A stretch of DNA of 64,000 nt from Chitinophagaceae bacterium (GTDB lineage: Bacteria > Bacteroidota > Bacteroidia > Chitinophagales > UBA10324): positions 310,001 to 374,000 of the forward strand of contig JADJAG010000008.1 of the NCBI GenBank assembly GCA_016704325.1. The letters are read 5' to 3'. A program made the position numbers and the translations under genes. Shown here piece after piece: positions 37,877 to 46,705 of this stretch. The number at the start of each line of letters is the position of its first letter. Position 1 is the first letter of the stretch. The notes under the pieces were generated by a model, which saw only the letters and a program-made list of their open reading frames with translations, searched no databases and was not told the origin of the DNA.

Positions 37877-38359
37877 TCACTCAAACAACTCCCCCTGCTT
37901 CCTCTTCCGTTCAAAATCCAAAAGCCATTTCTTTCTCCATAATCCACCACCATAGCCGGTCAGCGATCCATCGCTGCCAATAACACGGTGACAAGGAATA
38001 ATGATTGCAATCGGATTCTTACCATTAGCCGTACCTGCGGCCCGGATAGATTTCAAGTCACCTAATTGCGTTGCCAATTGCGCATAGGAAATAGTTTTTG
38101 CAAAGGGTATTTTCTGCAACTGCTCCCAGACTTTTTTTTGAAACACTGTTCCTGACGCATTAACTTTTACAGAAAATTCTTCACGCTTACCAGAAAAGTA
38201 TTCATCCAGTTCCAAAATGCACTGCTTCAATACAAGGCAAGCATTTTCCAATTCACCCCTTTCATTTTCCTCAGCAAAATGCACTTTAGTTATACCCGTT
38301 TCATCTGCCTCAAGAAGCAACCATCCAACCGGGGAATTATAGTAAGCACTGTATATCAT
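37877..38359 (-). CDS. Methylated-DNA--protein-cysteine methyltransferase (Ogt/Ada-C type)
   Basis: 160 residues. Accepts methyl groups from O6-methylguanine on its own cysteine, a single-use repair. The active site IIIPCHRVIGSDGSL is intact; the helix-turn-helix region TISYAQLATQLGD and the asparagine hinge NGKNP precede it, and GYGGGLWRKKWLLDFE closes the fold. The N-terminal ~70 residues are the ferredoxin-like domain of the family. It lies downstream of the arginine decarboxylase on the same strand, separated by a 7-bp tandem repeat. Confidence 0.95.
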   Translation of the reverse strand: MIYSAYYNSPVGWLLLEADETGITKVHFAEENERGELENACLVLKQCILELDEYFSGKREEFSVKVNASGTVFQKKVWEQLQKIPFAKTISYAQLATQLGDLKSIRAAGTANGKNPIAIIIPCHRVIGSDGSLTGYGGGLWRKKWLLDFERKRKQGELFE

Positions 38360-38395
38360 TCAATTTGAATTCCTTCTATCTTGACAGGATTTATT

Positions 38396-38524
38396 CAACT
38401 TCAAACTTCAAACTTCGAACTTCAAACTTCAAACTTCAAACTTCAAACTTCAAACTTCAAACTTCAAACTTCAAACTTCAAACTTCAAACTTCAAACTTT
38501 AAACTTCAAACTTTAAACTTTAAA
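38396..38524. repeat. AAACTTC 7-bp microsatellite-like tandem repeat
   Basis: About eighteen near-perfect copies of a 7-bp CAAACTT unit with occasional CGAACTT and TAAACTT variants. It runs right up to the stop codon of the arginine decarboxylase gene at 38525. It has no unique spacers, so is not CRISPR. Copy number may vary between cells. Confidence 0.9.
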
Positions 38525-39919
38525 CTACCGATATCCCAAAATCTTCAACATACTCGCTGAAGTCTGTTGCTTAGCAAATAATCTATCTGTCACATTGCCC
38601 TTTTTATCTTTCGATATCAGTACCACTTTTGGTGAAGGAATAAGGCAGTGCTTAATACCTCCATACCCTGAAAGTTGATCCTGGTATGCCCCGGTATGAA
38701 AAAAGCCAATGTACAATGGCTCTCCATTACTGTTCTTCGGAAGGAAAACCTGGTTGATGTGCACTTCCGAATTATAATAATCCTGGCTGTCACAGGTGAG
38801 TCCGCCAAGATTTACTTTCTGATAGTCTTTATCCCATTTATTGATCGGCAACATAAGAAACCGTTGTCCAATGCCCCACGTGTCAGGCAGTGTAGTTATA
38901 AAAGAACTATCCACCATGTACCATAGCTCAGAATCATTCTGTTGCTTTTGCGCTATCACTTTATAAAGATTAGCACCGCTCTCTCCTACTGTATAACTTC
39001 CAAACTCAGTAAAAATATTTGGAACAGGAATCTTATTCTTCTTGCAGGCTGTCTTTATCTGCAGCACTACTTCCTTAATCATATATTCATAATCGTAATC
39101 AAAGCCAAGCGAATTCTTAATTGGAAAACCGCCTCCGATATTAATGGAATCGAGTGTCGGACAGATTTTTCGCAGCTGGCAATATACATTCAGTGCCTTA
39201 TTCAATTCACTCCAGTAATACGCATTGTCTCTGATGCCTGTATTAATAAAAAAATGCAGCATCTTCAGGTTAAACTTCTTATTGTTATGTATTTTCTGCA
39301 CATAAAATTCAAGAATATCACGCCACCTGATCCCCAGTCGTGAGGTATAAAATTCAAAGGTCGGTTCTTCTTCCGCGGCAATCCGGATACCGATATTACA
39401 GGTGCCTTTTACAGTCCGCTGATAAGCTTCTATTTCAGATTTATTATCAAGAATCGGAATCACATTTACGAACCCGTCGTTGATCAATGCAGCTATCTTA
39501 GTGGTATAGGTACGGGTCTTAAATCCATTGCAGAGAATATACTTCTGCTTATCCACCAGCTTTTTTTCATACAACTTTCTGATAATGTTGATATCATAAG
39601 CATAGGAGGTTTCAATATGCACATCATTCTTTAAGACCTCTTCCAGCATATGCTTGAAGTGTGAGCTCTTGGTGCAATAACAGTAATAATATTTTCCGGT
39701 GTATTTATGTTCCTTGAATGCCTTCTTAAACAGAGACTTTGCTTTGCTGATCTGCGAGCTGATCTTTGGAAGATATATGAGTTTGAGCGGTGTTCCATAT
39801 TTCTGGATAATATCCATCATCGATATGCCATTGAAGTATAACTCATTTTCTATTACTTCAAATCCTTCCTGCGGAAAATCGAATGTCTGGTTTACGAGGT
39901 CTTTATAGGTGTTGGTCAT
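38525..39919 (-). CDS. Arginine decarboxylase, PLP-dependent (group IV, short form)
   Basis: 464 residues. PLP-dependent decarboxylase of the alanine racemase-like fold that makes agmatine from arginine. Features: YYYCYCTKSSHF with the probable PLP lysine, IGGGFPIKNS (phosphate binding), TEFGSYTVGESGAN, and the LTCDSQDYY region that carries the conserved Cys and Asp of the family. It is shorter than E. coli SpeA (about 650) but matches the length of short Bacteroidota ADC homologues; other amino acid decarboxylase activity is not excluded. Divergent from the arginase gene. A repeat runs right to its 3' end. Confidence 0.85.
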   Translation of the reverse strand: MTNTYKDLVNQTFDFPQEGFEVIENELYFNGISMMDIIQKYGTPLKLIYLPKISSQISKAKSLFKKAFKEHKYTGKYYYCYCTKSSHFKHMLEEVLKNDVHIETSYAYDINIIRKLYEKKLVDKQKYILCNGFKTRTYTTKIAALINDGFVNVIPILDNKSEIEAYQRTVKGTCNIGIRIAAEEEPTFEFYTSRLGIRWRDILEFYVQKIHNNKKFNLKMLHFFINTGIRDNAYYWSELNKALNVYCQLRKICPTLDSINIGGGFPIKNSLGFDYDYEYMIKEVVLQIKTACKKNKIPVPNIFTEFGSYTVGESGANLYKVIAQKQQNDSELWYMVDSSFITTLPDTWGIGQRFLMLPINKWDKDYQKVNLGGLTCDSQDYYNSEVHINQVFLPKNSNGEPLYIGFFHTGAYQDQLSGYGGIKHCLIPSPKVVLISKDKKGNVTDRLFAKQQTSASMLKILGYR

Positions 39920-40344
39920 CTCCTGTTTGCGAAAAGCGGTTGTGGTATTTTTTTGACGTGCGAAACTACATGATTTTTAGGGTTTTGAAATTTATTTTTG
40001 AGAAGGCTGCTGGTAGTAAAGCGACAGCAATAAGTTGCTTTAAATTGGTGAATGGTTAGATGACTAAATAGCTAAATGGTTGAATGGTTGAATGGTCCTC
40101 AGGGGAATGTGCAAAATGGTTGAAAGAATTAATGCTACCTGGCAATTAGGTAGTATTCGGGAGTACTATAAGAGTGATTCATAATTTCCTCCTAAATCGG
40201 CATAAAAGTTTGCATGAGAGGTTACAAGCTTTTATTCATAGATTATTGCTGCTTGTTCAGCCGGCTTTGGCCAACCCACAAATTGCAGCACACCCCATTT
40301 TCCTACTCACGTTCAACTCCCGATTTTGTGATTACTTTTACACT
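39920..40344. other. Divergent intergenic gap between arginine decarboxylase and arginase
   Basis: Holds the inverted GAATGGTTGAATGG repeats (40048-40097) and a small inverted repeat around CTACCTGGCAATTAGGTAG (40134-40152). No convincing promoter consensus or gene. Confidence 0.6.
40048..40097. repeat. Inverted copies of the AACCATTC repeat family
   Basis: AATGGTTGAATGGTTGAATGG and TGGTTAGATGACTAAATAGC are the reverse complement of units at 37798-37865 and 28730-28890. Confidence 0.6.
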
Positions 40345-41292
40345 ATGAAAAACATTAAAATCATCGCAGTAAAATCAGAAATTGGGGCCGGCACAAGAGG
40401 CGCCAGTCTTGGATTTGATGCGATCAAAATAGCAGCCCTTGATTTTGGAAGCACCTTCTTCAAGCAATTTCCGGAAGAGCAAATACAGGATGAGAATGAT
40501 ATGCTGCTGGAACCTGCCCGATCTCCGCATGCACGACGGGGAAAAGGAGTACTCAATGTCTGTGAACGCGTAAGCCATACGGTAGAAAGAACGCTGCGTG
40601 ATGGAAGTTTTCCTATCGTTATAGCCGGCGACCATTCTTCATCAGCCGGAACCATTGCCGGTGTTAAAGCAGCATATCCGGATGCCCGTATTGGCGTTAT
40701 CTGGATTGATGCCCATGCAGACCTGCACTCGCCCTACACCACTCCTTCCGGCAATATGCATGGTATGCCGCTTGCAATCTCACTTGCAGAAGATAATATC
40801 AGTCAGCGAAGCAATGCGCCCGATGCAGCAACCATTGAATTCTGGGAGCAGTGCAAAAACATGAACAATATATCACCAAAGATTCGCTACGAAAACCTGG
40901 TATACGTGTCTGTACGTGATACAGAACCACAGGAAGATTATCTCATCCGTCAAAACAAAGTGAAGCTATTTTCTACCGATGAGATCAACAATTTCGGAAT
41001 CGACAAAATCGCCAGAGAAATATTAACCGCTGTGGAACCCTGCGATTATATTTATGTAAGTTTTGATGTAGACAGCATGGACCCGACGATTTCGCGTGGC
41101 ACCGGAACACCGGCACCAAACGGGATTACCGAGAAACAAGCCGCCTCATTGTTGCAACGGCTTATGCAAAGTCCTAAAGTATGCTGCTTCGAAATCACAG
41201 AAATAAATCCCACGCTGGATAAAGAAAATCTCATGGCAGAAAACGCATTTGAGATTCTGCTGAAAGTGACCAACCAGTTACTTTATGATTAA
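40345..41292 (+). CDS. Arginase (ureohydrolase family)
   Basis: 315 residues from ATG 40345 (MKNIKIIAVKSEIG); an upstream in-frame start would add 57 residues without family likeness. Mn-binding motifs: IAGDHSSSAGT, WIDAHADLHSPYTTPSGNMHGMP and SFDVDSMDPTISRGTGTP. The SGNMHGMP stretch is the arginase signature that separates it from agmatinase. It splits arginine to ornithine and urea. Its position opposite the arginine decarboxylase and 99 bp before argS puts three arginine-using genes together. Confidence 0.9.
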   Translation: MKNIKIIAVKSEIGAGTRGASLGFDAIKIAALDFGSTFFKQFPEEQIQDENDMLLEPARSPHARRGKGVLNVCERVSHTVERTLRDGSFPIVIAGDHSSSAGTIAGVKAAYPDARIGVIWIDAHADLHSPYTTPSGNMHGMPLAISLAEDNISQRSNAPDAATIEFWEQCKNMNNISPKIRYENLVYVSVRDTEPQEDYLIRQNKVKLFSTDEINNFGIDKIAREILTAVEPCDYIYVSFDVDSMDPTISRGTGTPAPNGITEKQAASLLQRLMQSPKVCCFEITEINPTLDKENLMAENAFEILLKVTNQLLYD

Positions 41293-41373
41293 GCGCTGCA
41301 TCACTTTATCCGGGTACCACGACATTCCTGTCGCGCTACTCATAAAATAAAAATTGCTTCACGTATTAACCGT

Positions 41374-41381
41374 TATACTTG
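41374..41381 (+). promoter_or_regulatory. Candidate -7 element TATACTTG before argS
   Basis: One mismatch to TAnnTTTG, 10 bp before the ATG at 41392. A TTG at 41354 is a possible -33 core. Confidence 0.3.
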
Positions 41382-41391
41382 AATAAACAAC

Positions 41392-43171
41392 ATGCAACAT
41401 CAGCTTAAATCAATAACATCCCGGATAGTATCGCAACTTTATCATCAGGAAATACTGCCTGAACAAGTACAGGTGAATATTCCGCCGAAGGATTTCCCAT
41501 TTGATTTCACCATAGTGGCATTCACTTTTGCAAAGCTTGCCAAAAAATCTCCGGATCAAACAGCCAATGAAATCGGCGCGGAACTGATCAAAGAAATGCC
41601 GGAGCTAGACCACTACGAAGTGGTAAAAGGATTTCTAAACCTTCGCTTAAAAGATGCTTATTGGATCGGTGTTTTTGATGCTGAGGTGAACAATCCGCTA
41701 TTCGGTGCACTTCCGCCTACCGGGAAAAAAGTAATGGTGGAATATTGCGGGCCCAATACCAACAAGCCATTACACCTGGGCCACCTTAGAAATATTTTCA
41801 TTGGCCATTCAATGGCTTCCATTTTGAAAGCTGCCGGTCACGAAGTAGTTAAAGTAAATATCTACAACGACCGTGGCGTACATATTTGCAAGTCAATGCT
41901 TGCTTATCAAAAATATGGTAACCACGAAACACCGGAGAGCAGCGGCGAAAAAGGAGATCATCTGGTAGGTGAATACTATGTGCGTTTTGAACAGGAGTTG
42001 CGCAAACAGGTAAGTGAAATTATTGCGCAAGGTTTAACAGAAGAAGCCGCTAAGAAACAGGCACCACTCAATAAGGAAATCTCTGAAATGTTATTGAAGT
42101 GGGAAAAAGGTGATACGGAAGTAAGAAACCTTTGGCAAACGTTGAACCAATGGGTGTACCAGGGCTTCGAAGAAACTTACCGTAAAATCGGCAACGACTT
42201 CGATAAAGCCTATATGGAATCAGCTACCTATTTGCTTGGCAAAACGATTGTTGCGGAAGGATTAGAAAGGAAATTTTTTTTCAAAAAACCGGATGGCTCA
42301 GTTTGGATTGACCTTACAGCCGATGGACTCGATCAAAAAGTATTATTGCGTGCAGATGGCACCTCGGTGTATATCACGCAGGATTTGGGAACTGCCGATG
42401 TACGATTTAAAGAATATGCTCCTGATGTAATGATCTATACCGTTGCAAATGAGCAGGATTATCATTTCAAGGTATTAAAACTGGTGTGCCAGAAACTGGG
42501 AAGGCCATATGCCAACGGCATTCATCACCTGTCATACGGATTAGTTGATTTGCCTACCGGCAGAATGAAAACTCGTGAAGGAACGGTGGTGGATGCAGAT
42601 GACCTGCTGGATGAAATGGATCTTACTGCTGCACAAAAAACCAGGGAGGTCGGTAAGATTGAAAATTTCTCGGAAACAGAACAACTGACATTGTTTCACC
42701 AGTTGGGATTGGGTGCCCTAAAGTTTTATATACTGAAAGTAGATCCGAAAAAGCGAATCATCTTTAATCCGGAAGAATCTATTGACTTCCATGGTTTCAC
42801 AGGTCCGTTTATTCAATATACCCACGCCAGAATTTGTTCCGTACTTCGTAAAGCGGCAGAGAGAAGCATTTCTGGTGGAAGGCAATGCCGGCATTCATAA
42901 ACTTGACCCGATAGAAAGAAGCCTCATTATGCTGCTGCATGAATATCCTGCAATCATCAGCGAATCTGCTGATAAATACGAACCTTCAACTCTGGCAAAT
43001 TACCTATACCAACTTGCTAAAGCGTACAATCACTTCTATGCAACACTCCCCATTTTGAATGCAGTGGAAGAACAACAGTGTAAATTCCGGTTGCAACTTT
43101 CTTCAGCTATTGCTTCCACAATAAAAAAAGGAATGAAACTATTGGGAATTGATGTGCCCGATCAGATGTAG
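41392..43171 (+). CDS. argS: Arginyl-tRNA synthetase with an apparent frameshift
   Basis: Charges tRNA-Arg. The first frame (41392-42900) gives 502 residues with the N-terminal Add-1 domain, the HIGH-like motif PNTNKPLHLGHLRN and the KMSKS-equivalent GRMKTREGTVVDADDLLDEM, then breaks in FIQYTHARICSVLRKAAER. The anticodon-binding half continues in another frame to 43171 (EAFLVEGNAGIHKLDPIERSLIMLLHEYP). The switch is at the GA-rich GAGAGAAGC around 42858-42866: loss of one GA or gain of one base would explain it. Full span, ~592 residues, matches the normal length. argS is usually essential, so a sequence error is most likely. Confidence 0.9.
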
Positions 43172-43221
43172 CCTTTTTATAAACCAGCAAACTTTTCCAT
43201 TGCTTCGCCATAATTCAAAAA

Positions 43222-43248
43222 AAAAGAGTTGCCACCGGCAACTCTTTT
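43222..43248. terminator. Bidirectional terminator between argS and the ice-binding gene
   Basis: AAAAGAGTTGCC (43222-43233) and GGCAACTCTTTT (43237-43248) with loop ACC. A-run before, T-run after, so it can act for both converging genes. Confidence 0.85.
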
Positions 43249-43264
43249 CTATTTTATCTTTTGA

Positions 43265-45421
43265 CTAGTTTCCTGCCAGAACCAATCGTTCTCTGAACTG
43301 CTTGCCATCAGTTTGAATAACTACGAAGTAAATTCCACTGGCCATACCTTCCATCAACCGGATATCTTCTGTTAACAATCCACCGTTAAGCGTTCCTTCA
43401 AGCAATATGAATTGTCTTCCCAGCATATCTTGCACAATCAAAGTATAAGGCAATTGAGACTCAAATCCTGCATTAAAACTTGCCGTAAAAGTGCTGGTTG
43501 CAGGATTCGGGAAAATGCTAAGCGAAGCAATAGCAGGTTGGTATACATCGGTTAACTTAAGTGCCGGTGTGGTAAACGATTGCATCGGTGAGTAAGTACC
43601 CCAGTTGCTGGTACCACAACTCTTACAACGTGCTTTTACTTTCCATTTAATAGTTGTGGATGGCGCCAGTCCTGTAATATCAAGGGTCGTAGCCTTTACA
43701 TCAACGATCACTTTTGTACCTGCCCCTTTGTAAAGTACCCTGTATTTATTTGCATCAGCATTGGCTGTCCATGATAAAGTAGCTGAGGTTGCTGTAATGT
43801 TTGAACTGGTCAATTCCGTAGGTGCTGCGCACACCAGGTAATTAACCCAGGTAACAACAGCTGAGTACCCGGAAGTATCTCCGTTGGCACAAATAGCGGC
43901 TACCTGCAACTCATTCACATCGCCAAAATTATTGGTGAATTCATAACAAGTTTGAGGAGCATCCACACTATTGTATATCCAGGTAGTATCCGGAAGCTTA
44001 TTCCATAAAATAATGTAACCGGTAGCACCTTCCACAGCTGTCCAGCACATAATCGCATTATTTCCACATAAACTATCCACGGATATAATCACCGGTGCAT
44101 CACAAGGCCCGGAACAAGGTGTTACTGTAACCGTAATCTGATTCGATACTGCACTGCCACATGAATTTGTTGTGGTAACTGAATAATCACCACTTTCGGT
44201 TACTGTTATTGATGCAGTTGTCTCCCCATTGCTCCAGGTTCCACCATCATTTCCTGACAACACTACACTTTCTCCTTCACAGAAGGTTACAGCGCCTGCT
44301 GCAGTTATTAAGGAAGCGACAGGTTCGGGGTTAAGAGAAATCGTAATTTCATTTGAAACAACACTACCACATGTATTGGTATTAGTAACAGAATAAATTC
44401 CGGCGTCACTGACAGAAATCGAGGCTGTTGTTTCACCGGTATTCCACGTACCACCATCATTTCCGGACAATACTACTGTTTCTCCCTCGCACATAGTTGT
44501 GCCCGCTGCACTGATAACGGATGCTGTGGGCATCGCAATAACAGTTACCGAAACCTGGTTTGATTGAATGCTTCCGCAAGTATTGCTGTTGGTCACAAAA
44601 TAATCACCTCCTGCCAGCACAGTAATAGTGTTGGTGGTCTCCCCATTGTTCCAGGTACCGCCGCAATTTCCTGAAAGTAATACACTGTCGCCTTCACAAA
44701 GGGTAGTGGCTCCGTCTACTGTAATGATGGAGGCAGCAGGCAACATATTGATATCAACAACATTATTGTGTAAGTCAATAGCTCCTGCACGTGAAAGGCC
44801 CCTGCCAAAGAGTGAAGCATTATCCAATAAGCTGATCGCACCATTGGCGATGATTGTACCCCTGAAAATAGAACTTACTCCCAAAGAAACAGCCCCGTTG
44901 ATCTGCCAGTATACGTTACATATTGCAGCGCCATTGATTAGAATCACATTGGAAAGGGTGTTGGTTGATAAAGCGCCGTCTATCTTAAAAATAAACAATG
45001 CATCCGGGTCACACTGAGCATCCAATATTAAATCGCCATTCAGCACGGAAGCAGCGCCAAGGCAATAGATATTTGGAGAAAGCACCTGTACATTTCCTAA
45101 GGTGGTCCCAATTACTTCGCCACAGGTAAGCGCACCAAGGAAACTATAAGCTTCGTCCACATCGGGCGCAACCGCTGCAGAAACAACATCTGCAACATGA
45201 ATCTGTCCGATTACAATTCCCGGAGGAAATCCGGAGAAGGCACCTACATTAGTTCCAATATCACCCGTTACTACAGTTGCTCCATCGTTAGAGAAAGCTC
45301 CTGCTGAAGTAAACAGTGCGAAACTGGTCGCACCCCCTAAAGGCGGTGCCTGTGCCAAAATGGTATATGGCATAATCAAAAGAATAAACAGAATCCATGC
45401 ATTGCGTAATTTCATTTTCAT
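43265..45421 (-). CDS. Secreted ice-binding-domain (DUF3494) protein with Ig-like, FN3 and T9SS domains
   Basis: 718 residues. Signal peptide (AWILFILLIMPYTILAQ). Residues ~27-230 are a DUF3494 ice-binding-like domain: FALFTSAGAFSNDGATVVTGDIGTN ... IYCLGAASVLNGDLILDAQ ... SIFRGTIIANGAISLL. Three Ig-like repeats follow (CEGDSVLLSGN.GGTW.NGETT...GDYSVT.TNTCGS.VSN), then two fibronectin III-type domains (SATLSWTANADANKYRVLYKG) and a T9SS type A domain (IFPNPATSTFTASF). Known DUF3494 proteins bind ice; here some may act in adhesion. Start could also be the ATG at 45415. Confidence 0.88.
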   Translation of the reverse strand: MKMKLRNAWILFILLIMPYTILAQAPPLGGATSFALFTSAGAFSNDGATVVTGDIGTNVGAFSGFPPGIVIGQIHVADVVSAAVAPDVDEAYSFLGALTCGEVIGTTLGNVQVLSPNIYCLGAASVLNGDLILDAQCDPDALFIFKIDGALSTNTLSNVILINGAAICNVYWQINGAVSLGVSSIFRGTIIANGAISLLDNASLFGRGLSRAGAIDLHNNVVDINMLPAASIITVDGATTLCEGDSVLLSGNCGGTWNNGETTNTITVLAGGDYFVTNSNTCGSIQSNQVSVTVIAMPTASVISAAGTTMCEGETVVLSGNDGGTWNTGETTASISVSDAGIYSVTNTNTCGSVVSNEITISLNPEPVASLITAAGAVTFCEGESVVLSGNDGGTWSNGETTASITVTESGDYSVTTTNSCGSAVSNQITVTVTPCSGPCDAPVIISVDSLCGNNAIMCWTAVEGATGYIILWNKLPDTTWIYNSVDAPQTCYEFTNNFGDVNELQVAAICANGDTSGYSAVVTWVNYLVCAAPTELTSSNITATSATLSWTANADANKYRVLYKGAGTKVIVDVKATTLDITGLAPSTTIKWKVKARCKSCGTSNWGTYSPMQSFTTPALKLTDVYQPAIASLSIFPNPATSTFTASFNAGFESQLPYTLIVQDMLGRQFILLEGTLNGGLLTEDIRLMEGMASGIYFVVIQTDGKQFRERLVLAGN

Positions 45422-45743
45422 TTGAATTAGATTTATACTATGAATACTTTTTCATAATATGTAAAAATAGCCTATCCGAATACCGGATCTGTTACACAAT
45501 TACATAATTAGGTTACATAATTTCCTCTTTTCGTGTTATATCAAAGTTTCATCATTCAAATAAATAAAATTCTGTAGGGGTACCATTGCCAGGTAAGCAA
45601 TGTCAATTGTTAGTTCATTGTACTGTATAAAAATAACCTGTCGACCATGAAATATTGCCAGGTAAAGAATCGCAGTATCGGTAACAGCGAAGGGTTATAT
45701 CAATCACAGGAAAGGTCATATTTCGCAAGACCGCTATCCCGCA
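45422..45743. other. Intergenic gap with two ATTGCCAGGTAA copies
   Basis: Upstream of the ice-binding gene and downstream of the AraC gene on the minus strand. ATTGCCAGGTAA occurs at about 45585-45596 and again at 45654-45665; the first is within CATTGC-N7-GCAATG. The reverse complement core also occurs at 40134-40152. No gene or clear terminator. Confidence 0.5.
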
Positions 45744-46304
45744 CTAAACATTTTCAAGAGCAATCAATCGCTTGCTTTTCATCTTCTTGAAAAAGGTGGG
45801 CGTTAATCCGGTCACCTTCTTGAATTGATTGGACAAATGTGCCACGCTGCTGTAGTGAAGTTTATGTGCAATCTCATTAAGTGTAAGCTCGTTATAAATC
45901 AATAATTCCTTCGCACGTTCAATCTTATGGGCGATGATGTAGTGCTCGATGGTTGTGCCTTTTACCTCTGAAAAAAGTCCGGAGAGATAGTTATAGTCAT
46001 AGTTTAGCCGCTCACTGAGATAACTGGAAAATTTTAATTTGGGTATTTCATCCGTATAATGAATGAGCTCAACAATAATGCTCTTTATTTTCTCCACCAA
46101 TATAGCTCGCTGATCATCCATCAGTTCGAAACCATGCTTTACCAAAATCATTTTCAGGGATCTGCGCTTCCTTAAAGATAGCCGGTCAGATATCTCCACT
46201 TCCCCCAATTCCACTACCATAGCATGCAACCCCTCCTCCTCAAGCGTTTGCTTTACAAGCACCTTACAACGAAGGCTGACCATGTTCTTGATATAAAGAT
46301 TCAT
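45744..46304 (-). CDS. AraC-family transcriptional regulator
   Basis: 186 residues. The last ~100 form the two helix-turn-helix units of the AraC DNA-binding domain: YLSGLFSEVKGTTIEHYIIAHKIERAKELLIYNELTLNEIAHKLHYSSVAHLSNQFKKVTGLTPTFFKK. The N-terminal ~80 residues show no clear effector-binding cupin, so the input signal is not evident. A candidate minus-strand promoter (TAAATTTG at 46416-46409) lies ~105 bp upstream. It lies downstream of pruA on the same strand, separated by 401 bp. It might control pruA or the ice-binding gene, but no operator shows this. Confidence 0.9.
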   Translation of the reverse strand: MNLYIKNMVSLRCKVLVKQTLEEEGLHAMVVELGEVEISDRLSLRKRRSLKMILVKHGFELMDDQRAILVEKIKSIIVELIHYTDEIPKLKFSSYLSERLNYDYNYLSGLFSEVKGTTIEHYIIAHKIERAKELLIYNELTLNEIAHKLHYSSVAHLSNQFKKVTGLTPTFFKKMKSKRLIALENV

Positions 46305-46705
46305 TTTTACCGGATTAAACAGTCGTTAATTAATGCTGTAAATTTTATGCGGATCAAAAATGCCGAACTTTAAGTCGTGGTGGAATATGCTTATCGTTTT
46401 GCCCTAATCAAATTTAACTAATCTTTCCGGGTTTTATGATCTATATTGGTGTAACCTTGAATCTTCTCTAATCAAAGCCTTTAAGATTGCAAAGCAATTC
46501 GTATATCTAAGAAAAGCATATGCATCCTGTCATGATAGTCCTATATTAGTTTATCCTGTTAACAAAGATTGCCATAAACATTCTCCGTCAACCTGTGTAT
46601 TTAGCATTTCGAAATAATTTGCACAGCAAAACCATGAATAAAAGATGGCCCGCACTCCATATCGGACATGAAACGCTCTTACTAAATTATAGTATCCAAA
46701 ACATG
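46305..46705. promoter_or_regulatory. Gap between pruA and the AraC gene, with an exact -7 match
   Basis: The minus strand reads TAAATTTG at 46416-46409, an exact TAnnTTTG, which could start the AraC transcript. A -33 box is not clear. No gene or repeat seen in the remaining sequence. Confidence 0.4.

Noticed and set aside
38396..38524. CRISPR-like repeat array
   Set aside because: Units are head-to-tail without unique spacers and there are no cas genes.
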